A stretch of DNA of 64,000 nucleotides from Pedosphaera sp. (GTDB taxonomy: Bacteria; Verrucomicrobiota; Verrucomicrobiia; Limisphaerales; JADLHS01): positions 79,452 to 143,451 of the forward strand of contig SIBJ01000002.1 in the NCBI GenBank assembly GCA_009695195.1, in the 5' to 3' direction. The translations under genes were made by a program, and so were the position numbers. Positions 56,592-64,000 of this stretch are shown here, piece after piece. Each line of letters begins with the position of its first letter. The first letter of the stretch is position 1. A model generated the notes under the pieces. It was not told the origin of the DNA and ran no database searches. It worked only from the letters and a program-made list of their open reading frames with translations.

Positions 56592-59447
56592 GTGTTCCAA
56601 GTCAAACGCCGACTGCCGCTCTACGTCTCACTGGGCGCGTTGCTCGTCTATGTGGCGACGCTGGGAAGCGGCACCTCGCTGCCCGGTCTGTCACTCGCCG
56701 CGAACGTCGCCGGCTGGGACTGGCAGCCGATGACGAGCCATCCGTTGCTTTGGCTGGTCACGTCGCCGTTGCGGCTCGTGCCTTCCGGCTGGGTTCCGTT
56801 TGGTTTGAATCTTCTCTCCGCCGGGTTCGCCGCAGCCACGCTGGGATTGCTGGCGCGCTCGGTGGAACTGCTGCTGCCGCATCTCATCCTGGAAAAATCG
56901 CCCACAAGAGGGGTCCCGGTTATTCGGAAGGAAGTTTTGCTCGGCGTCACACTCGCCAGCGTCGTGTGCGGAATGGAATTCACCTTCTGGCAGGCGGCCA
57001 CAGCAGCGGCGACGGGTGAGCTGTTGGATTTGTTGTTGCTGGCGTCCGCCGTCTGGCTGTTGCTCGAACATCGCTCGGACAAGGACGACCTGCGCCCGAT
57101 CTATGCGGCGGCGTTCGTCTGGGGCTTGGGCATGGCGGAGAACTGGCTCCTGCTCCTCACGATGCCGTTGTTCGTCGCGGTGCTGGTCTGGCTGCGCCGT
57201 CTGAAATTTTTTGAGCGGAAATTTTTGCTGCGCATGGCGGCGCTGGGGCTGGCCGGGTTTTCCATTTACGCGCTGCTGCCACTGGTGAATGGACTCACGC
57301 CGTTGTCACCCTGGAAATTTGGGGAAGCCTGGGTCATGTCGTTCCGGGCCACCAAAGGCATCCTCTGGGCGCTGTTCACGCAATTTGCGCTGCTGCACCA
57401 GATGGTCCTGGCCATCGTCGCATTCTACTTTTTGCTTCCCATCGGAGCGTGTCTGGTGCGGCAACAGGAGCGCGATTACGTCTGGTTTTCGCGCGGCCTG
57501 CGCGCGCTGCTGCTGCTGGCGTGCCTGTGGCCGGCGTTGGACCCGCTCGCAGGGCCGCGGCAGATCATCGCGCGGCAAACCGAACTCCCGCTCGCGCTGC
57601 TGACCTTCGATTACGTGAACGCGCTCGGCGCGGGCTATCTGGCAGGATATTTTTTCCTGATCGCGCAAGTGGGTCCGCGAAAATTCGGCAAGCGCAACCT
57701 CTCGTGGAGACTGCAACTCTGGCTCGGACGCGCGACGGCCCCGCTGCTGACCGCCTTACTGGCGTTGATGACCGTTGCGCTCATCTGGCAAAACGCGCCG
57801 GTGATCTGGCAGGCAAAAAAACTTTCACTCGCCGACTTCGGCGAACTCGCCGTGCGCGATCTGCCGGCGGACGGCGGCGTCGTGCTGAGCGACGACCCAT
57901 CGAGACGGTTCGCGTTTCAAGCCGCGTTGTCCCGTCGCCCCGAACGCCACCGCTGGCTGGCGGTGGATACCTTGTCGCTGGCCGATCCGGAGTATCGCCG
58001 CCGGCTGGAAAAAATCCGCCCGTCCGGCTGGCGGACAGATTCCACCGGACACCGGCTTGACCCGCGCGAGACCGTGGAACTCCTCCAACGCGTGGCGCGC
58101 AGCAGTCACCTTTATTACCTTCATCCCAGCTTCGGTCATTTCTTTGAGGCCTTTACGCCGCAACCGCGCGGCGCGCTCTTCGCGTTGAACCCTGCCAACT
58201 TCGATCATTTTGCAAGCGAACCCCTCGCCACAAACGAGCTGGCCCAAGCCGAAAAAGTTTGGGACGAAATCTGGCAGCAGACCGCCGAACCGCTCAGCCG
58301 GATGTGCCAGCCGCCTTCCATTGCTCGAAAAAAATTCTCCAAATCTCTCGCCGTGAACCTGCCGCCCCCGCATCAAAGCCGCCTGCTGGGTGAATGGTTT
58401 TCCATCGCCTTCAACGCGTGGGGCGTCGAGTTGCAACGCGCGGGAAATCTCAAGCCGGCGCAACGGCGCTTCGAGCAGGCGCTCGCCCTCAATACCAACA
58501 ACCTCGCGGCGTTGCTCAACTTGCGCTGCAACGCCGATCTCCAAGCCGACAACCCGATGGACCTGTCCGCCGCGCATCCGGCGGCCACCCAGATCGGCGA
58601 CTTGCGGCGCCTGGCCGTCATGATGCAACACACCGGGCCGTTCGATGTGCCCGCTTTTTGCTATCTCCTCGGTTGCGCCTTCGAGGAAAGCGGCCAGCGA
58701 AGGCAGGCCGTGCAACAATTCGACCGCGCCCGCGCGCTCGCGCCCGGTGCCCGCGCCTCCTCCTTCGCCCTCGCCAAGCTGTATTCCACGCTCGGGATGG
58801 GCGAACGCGTCGCCGCCATCGCCAACCAGCTCCGCCAATCCACGCACCCGGCGCCGCTGGACGACGCGACCGACGTGCAACTTTCCCTCCTCGAAGCGAA
58901 GTCCTGGTTTTCACGCACCAACTCCGCCAACGCGGGTGCGGTGCTCGAGGCCGTTTTGAAAAAATATCCCGCCGACGTGACCACCCACGACCTCGTCACC
59001 GAAACCTTTTTTGCTTTCGGCGATTACTCCAACTCCCTGCGCGTCGTGCGCGCCCAGCTCGCCGCCACGCCCGACAACGTCTCCGCGCTCATAAACCAGT
59101 CCGCCATCCAACTCCTCACTGGCGAAGTCACCAACGCCCTCGCCGTTCTCGATCATGTTCTCACCCTCACCAATTCTCCCCGCGCGCGCCTCAACCGCGG
59201 CACCGCCCGTTTGAAGGCCGGCCAATTGGACGCCGCGGAATCCGATTTTTTGCAGGTCACCAACTTCCTCGAAGCGAACTTTCAAAGAAACTACGGCCTG
59301 GGCAAAGTCGCCTTGCAACGCCACGACACCAACCTTGCGATCCACCATTTCCAGCTTTGCATCTCCAACTCGCCCGCCGGCACGTTCGCCCGCTACGAAG
59401 CCGAGGCGCGGCTCGAAGAACTCAAGCCGCCGGCGCCAAAGAAATAG
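56592..59447 (+). CDS. DUF2723-like membrane protein with C-terminal TPR domain
   Basis: A 951-aa protein from GTG 56592. The N-terminal part (about 1-400) has about ten hydrophobic segments and resembles DUF2723/GT-C-type membrane proteins, including the GTSLPGLSLAANVAGWDWQPM stretch after helix 1 and the GMEFTFWQAATAAATGELLDLL loop. A soluble region (about 410-560) follows, and then about eight TPR units up to the end (for example LGCAFEESGQRRQAVQQFDRARAL, GTARLKAGQLDAAESDFL). A lipid-linked glycosyltransferase role is inferred from the family only. An ATG at 56538 after a G-rich stretch is an alternative start. Confidence 0.75.
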   Translation: MFQVKRRLPLYVSLGALLVYVATLGSGTSLPGLSLAANVAGWDWQPMTSHPLLWLVTSPLRLVPSGWVPFGLNLLSAGFAAATLGLLARSVELLLPHLILEKSPTRGVPVIRKEVLLGVTLASVVCGMEFTFWQAATAAATGELLDLLLLASAVWLLLEHRSDKDDLRPIYAAAFVWGLGMAENWLLLLTMPLFVAVLVWLRRLKFFERKFLLRMAALGLAGFSIYALLPLVNGLTPLSPWKFGEAWVMSFRATKGILWALFTQFALLHQMVLAIVAFYFLLPIGACLVRQQERDYVWFSRGLRALLLLACLWPALDPLAGPRQIIARQTELPLALLTFDYVNALGAGYLAGYFFLIAQVGPRKFGKRNLSWRLQLWLGRATAPLLTALLALMTVALIWQNAPVIWQAKKLSLADFGELAVRDLPADGGVVLSDDPSRRFAFQAALSRRPERHRWLAVDTLSLADPEYRRRLEKIRPSGWRTDSTGHRLDPRETVELLQRVARSSHLYYLHPSFGHFFEAFTPQPRGALFALNPANFDHFASEPLATNELAQAEKVWDEIWQQTAEPLSRMCQPPSIARKKFSKSLAVNLPPPHQSRLLGEWFSIAFNAWGVELQRAGNLKPAQRRFEQALALNTNNLAALLNLRCNADLQADNPMDLSAAHPAATQIGDLRRLAVMMQHTGPFDVPAFCYLLGCAFEESGQRRQAVQQFDRARALAPGARASSFALAKLYSTLGMGERVAAIANQLRQSTHPAPLDDATDVQLSLLEAKSWFSRTNSANAGAVLEAVLKKYPADVTTHDLVTETFFAFGDYSNSLRVVRAQLAATPDNVSALINQSAIQLLTGEVTNALAVLDHVLTLTNSPRARLNRGTARLKAGQLDAAESDFLQVTNFLEANFQRNYGLGKVALQRHDTNLAIHHFQLCISNSPAGTFARYEAEARLEELKPPAPKK

Positions 59448-59505
59448 CCCGCCAATCTTTTCGCCGTTTTAATGGCTTCCAATTAAGTTCCGCGCCCGGA
59501 TCGAG

Positions 59506-59583
59506 CCGGAGCACCGGTCTCCGACCCCGGCGCGTTTCAAGATTGTCACCAGCCACGAGCCGGGTCGGAGACCGGCGCTCCTG
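59506..59583. repeat. Palindromic repeat after the DUF2723-TPR gene
   Basis: Arms 59506-59534 and 59556-59583 pair with few mismatches (GGAGC-CCGGTCTCCGACC type) around a 21-base centre. The GGAGCG-CGG start is like family 2, but the loop and spacing differ. It lies between the DUF2723-TPR gene and the cysteine desulfurase gene. Confidence 0.8.
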
Positions 59584-59671
59584 ACGCTTTTCCCACTCAC
59601 CCACTTTCCCACCTGCCCACTTTCCCTTTTCGCCTTTTCTCCCCTGCTCCTTTTCGTATCCTCCCCCGCCG

Positions 59672-60805
59672 ATGCTCTATTTCGATCACAACGCCACTGC
59701 GCCCGTCATGCGCGAAGCTCGCGAAGCCTGGCTCGAGGCGACCGAGAAAATTCCCGGCAACGCCTCCAGCCAGCACGCCTTCGGACTGGCCGCGAACCGG
59801 GCCATGACCGACGCGCGCGAAAAGCTCGCGCACCATCTCGGCTGCCATCCCCTCGACATCATCTGGACCAGCGGCGCGACCGAAGCCAACAACATGCTCC
59901 TGCACCACTTCGCGCAAACCCTCGACGCGAAGTCCGAAGTCTGGATCAGCGCCATCGAACATCCCTGCGTTCACGACTCGACGAAACATTATTTCGGCAA
60001 ACGCGCGAAGTTGATTCCCGTCAAGCACGACGGCGTGGTGGACATGGAATGGTTCGCCACCGAAATGGCCGACACGCGCCCCGGCCTCGTCGCCGTGATG
60101 GCCGCAAACAACGAGACCGGCGTCATCCAGCCCTGGCGCGAACTCCTCGCCATCTGCCAGACCTACGAAGTCCCGTTCTTCAGCGACGCCGTCCAATGGC
60201 TCGGCAAAATGCCCGCCCAAGGTCTCGGCGATTGCGATTACCTCACCGGTGCCGCACACAAATTCGGCGGCCCGCGCGGTGTGGGCTTCCTCAAAGCGCC
60301 GCACAAGCACAAAATCAATTCGCTCCTCTTCGGCGGCAAACAGGAACGCGGCCAGCGCGCCGGGACGGAAAATCTTCCCATCATCCTCTCCATGCTCGCC
60401 GCGCTCGACGTGCGCGAAAAACAACTCGCCGAAGGCCATCACGAAACCCGCGCCGTGTGGAAAGAGAAATTTGAAAAACTTTTGCTGCGCCAAGTGCCCG
60501 GCTCAACCGTCGTGGGCGCGAGCGTGCCGCGCTTGTGGAATACCGTCTCCGCGCTCATGCCTGAAGGCGGACAGCAACGCTGGGTGACGCGCCTCGACAA
60601 AGCCGGCTTCGCCGTGAGCACCGGCTCCGCCTGCACGACCGGCAAGGAAGAACCCTCGCACGTCCTCACCGCGATGGGCTTCAAGCCGAACGAAGTCGCG
60701 CACGTCCTGCGCTTCAGCAGCGGCTGGGAAACCACCGCCGCCGATTGGGAAGCGTTGGAAAAAGGTCTGGCGAAAGTTTACAGTGAAGTGCATCATGGAA
60801 AGTGA
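59672..60805 (+). CDS. Cysteine desulfurase (NifS/IscS-like)
   Basis: A 377-aa PLP enzyme that takes sulfur from cysteine to supply Fe-S clusters or thio-modification. It has LYFDHNATAP at the start (usually DNAATTP), SGATEANN, His97 in IEHP, Asp172 in FFSDAVQ, the PLP Lys197 in GAAHKFGGPRG, and the persulfide Cys321 in STGSACTTGKEEPSHVL. It belongs to the group with a long active-site loop. No iscU, iscA or sufE is adjacent, so its acceptor is unknown. Confidence 0.93.
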   Translation: MLYFDHNATAPVMREAREAWLEATEKIPGNASSQHAFGLAANRAMTDAREKLAHHLGCHPLDIIWTSGATEANNMLLHHFAQTLDAKSEVWISAIEHPCVHDSTKHYFGKRAKLIPVKHDGVVDMEWFATEMADTRPGLVAVMAANNETGVIQPWRELLAICQTYEVPFFSDAVQWLGKMPAQGLGDCDYLTGAAHKFGGPRGVGFLKAPHKHKINSLLFGGKQERGQRAGTENLPIILSMLAALDVREKQLAEGHHETRAVWKEKFEKLLLRQVPGSTVVGASVPRLWNTVSALMPEGGQQRWVTRLDKAGFAVSTGSACTTGKEEPSHVLTAMGFKPNEVAHVLRFSSGWETTAADWEALEKGLAKVYSEVHHGK

Positions 60806-60891
60806 CGGCGCGCGGCACTTCGGGCCACAGTTGATGGCGCTGACTTTCAAAGAGGGCTTGCCAGATCAAATCCACGAGGCATTCCGCCGCT

Positions 60892-61134
60892 TCAAGCTTT
60901 CGGCGGTGGAGTTGTCGGTTTGTCCTGTGCCCGCAGCCGGAGAAAGCACGCCCGCTGCGCTTCACGGCGAAATTCTTCATAGGCAATGCCCACGCCAAAT
61001 CGCTGGTGCAAATCACCCAAAGCTTCGTGGTATTCCTGTTTGCAACGTTTCCATTCGCTGGTCAAAGGATCAAGGTGATTCGCGAACCGGTCGTAGAGCG
61101 CGGCCAGTTGCGCCAGTTCCTCCGACGGAATCAT
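60892..61134 (-). CDS. Small hypothetical protein
   Basis: An 80-aa protein, charged and helical (EELAQLAALYDRFANHLDP, EWKRCKQEYHEALGDLHQRFG), with a Pro-rich tail. I recognise no family. Its ATG overlaps the stop of the preceding 110-aa gene by four bases, so the two form a coupled pair on the strand opposite the cysteine desulfurase. Confidence 0.6.
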   Translation of the reverse strand: MIPSEELAQLAALYDRFANHLDPLTSEWKRCKQEYHEALGDLHQRFGVGIAYEEFRREAQRACFLRLRAQDKPTTPPPKA

Positions 61135-61463
61135 GCGTAGAGCGCCAGCATCTCGGACGCGGCATGACGGATCTCCAGGATGCGGTCCAGCGAAGGATGA
61201 ACGCCGGAATGTTTCGCGGCCAGGCTCTGAACGCGTTTGGCGGCACGGTCAATCACATCGAGAGTTTCACGCCAGACGGCGGCGGCGCGCGCCATCTCCT
61301 GCTCGCGTCGAACCGACAGAACGGCGAAGCGGTAGATCGAGATGAGAAAGTTTTCAATCTCCGCCAGTTGCACGTCGAACTGTTCTTCCGTCGTGCGGCT
61401 GAGTTGTTCGAGTGCCGCTTCGTTCGTGCTGCGTAATTCCGACAATTCCAAGGTCAGAGTCAT
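61131..61463 (-). CDS. Small hypothetical coiled-coil protein
   Basis: A 110-aa, nearly all-helical protein with heptad-like leucines (LELSELRSTNEAALEQLSR, FLISIYRFAVLSVRREQEM). No enzyme motif. I start it at ATG 61463. A longer frame adds a Pro-rich non-helical stretch. It overlaps the 80-aa gene by four bases. The pair could be a small complex such as toxin/antitoxin or a surface-associated module, but nothing in the sequence decides this. Confidence 0.6.
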   Translation of the reverse strand: MTLTLELSELRSTNEAALEQLSRTTEEQFDVQLAEIENFLISIYRFAVLSVRREQEMARAAAVWRETLDVIDRAAKRVQSLAAKHSGVHPSLDRILEIRHAASEMLALYA

Positions 61464-61599
61464 GGCCGGAACACTACGCTCGGAATCAGGCGCAGGCAAG
61501 CAGGCAAATGGGAGGGACGAGGGAGGGACGATGACGCTGCTCCCCACGCCGCTGGGCAAAATCAAATTCCCTCCCGTCCAAAAACATTTTCGACGCGCT

Positions 61600-61603
61600 G
61601 GAG
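61600..61603 (+). promoter_or_regulatory. Shine-Dalgarno site for the TTG start of the kelch gene
   Basis: GGAG lies seven bases before TTG 61611. This is the best reason to accept the TTG start of the interrupted kelch-type gene. Confidence 0.55.
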
Positions 61604-61757
61604 AAACGGCTTGGAGCGCGGAATTATTCTTTGCCTGTTGAGCCTGGCCTCAACCGTGATTGCTGCGCAATGGACGCAGACCACTTCGCTGCCGGATGGG
61701 TATGCAGGGCACTCGCTCGTGTATGCGTCCGGTTTTCTTTACCACACTGGAGGTAGT

Positions 61758-63165
61758 AGAGGGTGTTCCGGAAGTCATTTGGTGAACATGCGGATTTGTG
61801 GGTGAAATCGCATTTTCTCCTTTGCGGCTCATTTTTCAGCCGGCAGTCCCAATTCCAACTGGCGCGCTTGTAATCCAGCCAGCAGTGCCACTTCCGTCGG
61901 CGTGTCCAGCCAGGCCATCGTGCGCAACAACACCGCACTGTCTGCCCACAAACTCATCTGCCACGTCAGCCGCAGACTGTTGAAAAACATCTGCCCCAAA
62001 CCCAACTGGTTTTTCTCAAACGATTGCGCCGGTTCGATCCACGGCCGGACTTGCCGCAACAATCGTTGCGCCACCCGGCTGGACAGCGGCAACAATCCCA
62101 ACAGCGTCTCGTGCGTTCCCGCCGCGTATCCAAAATGTCCCGGACAAGCGGCGGCTTGCCAACAGTGCGCACAGAGTTCGGGTTCGGCGGGCACGCGAAA
62201 CCATTGCTGCCCGCTCTCCGGTTCATACTCCCACCATTCCAGTCGTTGGCCCTGCGGACATTCCACGCGCGTGGCGCTCACATACGGCGGCACGAGTTTC
62301 ATGTCGGCGCGCAGTTTGGTGATCACCGCGCATTGCCAGTCCGCGCGCGCGGCCGCCTTGCCTTCCGCCGACAGGTAGCCCATGTCCGCCACCACGATGC
62401 CGGGCCACCAGCCCAAGCGTTGCCGACACCAGTGCAGACTCGGCCGCAACAGGCCGCCTTCGGCCACGTTGGCGGGCGTGATCCCACTGACCAGTGGCAC
62501 GAGCGTCACCGACGGAGGCGTCGTGGGCAGCCACAACCGCAACGTGTGTTTCTTGTAGCCGACAAACCAGCGGCTCTGACCCGTCTTGAGCGTGCGTCCG
62601 CCCAGCGCCGCATGCGCCGCCGTATAAGTGCCGGAACTTTTTTTTGAAACCGCCGCACGCGGCGGGCAAATCCGTCGCGTCCATCAGTGCCACCGCGTGG
62701 GGCTGCACGCCTTGCCGATGCAGCAACCGTCCCACGAGATGTTGATTGATGTGGCGCAGTCCGCTCACGCCCACAGTCTGACGAAACTCATGGAGCATCC
62801 GGGCGGTGGGCAGCGTGCGCCGTAACCGGGCGAAACGTCGCCACGCGGCCTGTTCGGGCAGTTGTGCCACGACGAGATTGAACGAATGCGTGGAAGTCAA
62901 CACCGCCAACAAATGGGTGCGCCACAGTTGCGTCGCGCTCAAGACGTGACGCCGCCCGCCGGTGAAGTCGCGCGGGCAGATCTCAGCGATGAAGTCATCG
63001 GGGGCGTAAGGACTCAACAGTTCGAGCAGGCGGTTGGTGCCAACGGGAGGCAAAGTGAAACTCATGCCCGAACTCTACCTCAGACCTCCGCTCACGACAC
63101 CCCTCTTGTATCCGCGTAGCCCCCACTGTTTGAACCCCTTGCAAAAACTTTCGGAACACCCTCTC
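61758..63165 (-). mobile_element. 1408-bp insertion sequence with terminal inverted repeats and 5-bp target duplication
   Basis: The ends AGAGGGTGTTCCGGAAGT and (reverse complement of the right end) GAGAGGGTGTTCCGAAAGT are inverted repeats. The flanks GTAGT at 61753-61757 and 63166-63170 form a direct duplication of the target. It carries one transposase on the minus strand, in two frames. It interrupts the kelch gene. The end can be shifted by one base without changing the reconstruction. Family assignment is uncertain (DDE, IS4/IS1182-like). Confidence 0.9.
61829..63065 (-). pseudogene. Transposase of the insertion sequence, split by a frameshift at an A8 run
   Basis: Translation from 63065 gives MSFTLPPVGTNRLLELLSP and on to a MDATDLPAACGGF segment with the first catalytic Asp, then reaches a run of eight A (62638-62645 as T on plus). 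The continuing transposase lies in a different frame (starting KKSSGTYTAAHAALGG). It includes VVADMGYLSAEG with the second Asp and a late Glu in RPWIEPAQSFEKNQLG, and a Cys/His cluster. Full length would be about 411 aa. Either the A-run has one extra base (mutation) or expression relies on slippage there. The frame change needed is minus one nucleotide. Confidence 0.75.
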
Positions 63166-63841
63166 GTAGTGAGCAAAATATTGAATGGGACGGCTTTCAT
63201 GTTTTTTACGCTCAAGTCCAAAGCGGCGGCGCTCTTGGAGCTTGGAACTCGACAACCCCACTTCCAGAGGCTGTTTTCTACCATTCGGGAGTGACGGCAA
63301 ACGGTTATGTTTACGTCTTGGGTGGCCTTCATGTATACGACCTCATCGGTGATGTAATCACTAACACCGTTTACTACGCCAAAATCAATACCAACGGAAC
63401 GCTCGGCCCATGGCTAACCGCAAATCCTTTGCCACGGAGTGTTGACAATTTAAGTGCGGCAGTCTGGAAAAACAGGATATACACCATAGGCGGCGAGGAT
63501 GGAGCGACCTTCCGCAAAGAGGTTTATTCATCAGTGATTCAACCCGATGGCAGCCTTTCCGTATGGGTAGCTCAACCCCAGCTTCCGGACGGTGCCGCAG
63601 CGCAAGCAGAGGTCGCCAATGGTTTTCTCTATGTGCTGGGAGGCGGTGTGCCTGGCAATGTTCTCACAAGCGCGGTCTATTACTCCAAGATCAACGATGA
63701 TGGCACATTGGCTGGTTGGAATCAGACCACTTCGCTGGTGGATTTTTTGGGCAACTTAGGAGCTGTTGCGGCGAATGGACGCATTTTTACGATTGGCGGC
63801 TGGCAAGGCTCCCTGCCGTCAAATGAGTTTTCTAGAGCATA

Positions 63842-64000
63842 TTAAATAAAACTGTAGCCACATGAGGCGAACCAGTTGACGGCATCCTGGCGGGTGACGG
63901 CGCGGAGGGCGGCGGCAATCGCGGCGGTCAACGTCTCAACGGTGCGGGCTTCGGCACTGCGCAGCCATTGCTTCACCTTGCTCCACATCTTCTCGATGGG
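63842..64000 (-). CDS. IS630-family transposase, C-terminal 52 residues (runs off the window)
   Basis: The minus-strand frame from the window edge reads PIEKMWSKVKQWLRSAEAR, then ALRAVTRQDAVNWFASCGYSFI and a stop at 63842. The NPIE-x-x-WS-x-K motif with the last catalytic Glu and the CGY end are typical of IS630/Tc1-like transposases. Such elements insert at TA, and a TA lies where the kelch gene becomes truncated (about 63840). Confidence 0.8.
   Translation of the reverse strand, partial: PIEKMWSKVKQWLRSAEARTVETLTAAIAAALRAVTRQDAVNWFASCGYSFI

Larger units (their letters stand above)
61611..63845 (+). pseudogene. Secreted kelch-type beta-propeller gene interrupted by an insertion sequence and truncated at the 3' end
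   Basis: The 5' part (61611-61757) encodes a signal peptide (LLSLASTVIAAQ) and the start of a propeller blade ending YHTGGS. The rest (63171-63845) continues SEQNIEWDGFHVFYAQV and then several blades with VYVLGG, IYTIGG, FLYVLGG and IFTIGG. Removing the insertion and one copy of the 5-bp duplication restores one frame without any other change. The gene ends at TAA 63843-63845, which overlaps the end of an IS630-like element on the other strand. The true C-terminus is therefore probably missing too. Composition is AT-richer than nearby genes. Kelch propellers bind proteins or sugars. The intact gene was probably an exported adhesin-like protein. Confidence 0.85.

Noticed and set aside
62024..62647. 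A 207-codon plus-strand open frame inside the insertion sequence
   Set aside because: It is opposite the transposase, has no domain, and the minus strand has the DDE motifs.

Overview
The window reads as a high-GC chromosome segment from the Verrucomicrobiota, most likely a Pedosphaera/Limisphaerales-like lineage. This is an inference from several things seen together: a PEP-CTERM protein, a DUF1080 lipoprotein, an M64 peptidase, DUF2723-TPR and HEAT-repeat membrane proteins, a long-form IspG, a CdsA with a chlamydia-like signature, and very many short palindromic repeats. No rRNA, CRISPR array or prophage is visible.

Layout. 1-3.2 kb: the tail of an unknown gene, then a DUF1080 lipoprotein, a LarA-type racemase and a mannonate-oxidoreductase-like SDR on the minus strand. 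3.2-5.0 kb: a DHH phosphoesterase and a HEAT protein. 5.0-18.2 kb: one long minus-strand ribosomal run, rplB-rpsS-rplV-rpsC-rplP-rpmC-rpsQ-rplN-rplX-rplE-rpsN-rpsH-rplF-rplR-rpsE-rplO-secY-map-infA-rpmJ-rpsM-rpsK-rpsD-rpoA-rplQ. It has no rpmD, and nothing lies upstream of rplB (no rpsJ/rplC/rplD/rplW). 18.5-25.4 kb: accessory secreted proteins (PEP-CTERM protein, M64 peptidase with a partner, 950-aa beta-helix protein) and a tagaturonate epimerase. 25.7-34.9 kb: a plus-strand housekeeping block, purA, a TPR protein, uppS, a HEAT protein, cdsA, dxr, rseP and ispG. It joins isoprenoid precursor synthesis (dxr, ispG) to undecaprenyl and phospholipid synthesis (uppS, cdsA) and envelope proteolysis (rseP). 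34.9-37.3 kb: small accessory genes. 37.3-53.9 kb: a second minus-strand information-processing block, tRNA-Thr-tuf-tRNA-Trp-tRNA-Ser-secE-nusG-rplK-rplA-rplJ-rplL-rpoB-rpoC-rpsL-rpsG-fusA. 54.0-60.8 kb: rnhC, mutY, a DUF2723-TPR protein and a cysteine desulfurase. 60.9-64 kb: two small unknown genes, then a secreted kelch-type gene broken by a 1408-bp insertion sequence and cut off by the end of an IS630-like element.

The most interesting layer is the palindromic repeat load. Several families of bipartite inverted repeats lie between genes. At least four copies lie in frame inside conserved enzymes: two in ispG and two in mutY. They add about 20-40 residues at each site. One mutY copy shows base-pair covariation between its two half-elements, which suggests that the folded form itself is or was maintained. 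Other palindromes supply the stop codons of dxr and of a hydrolase gene. The rplB and rpsL operons also share an unusually similar promoter and leader.
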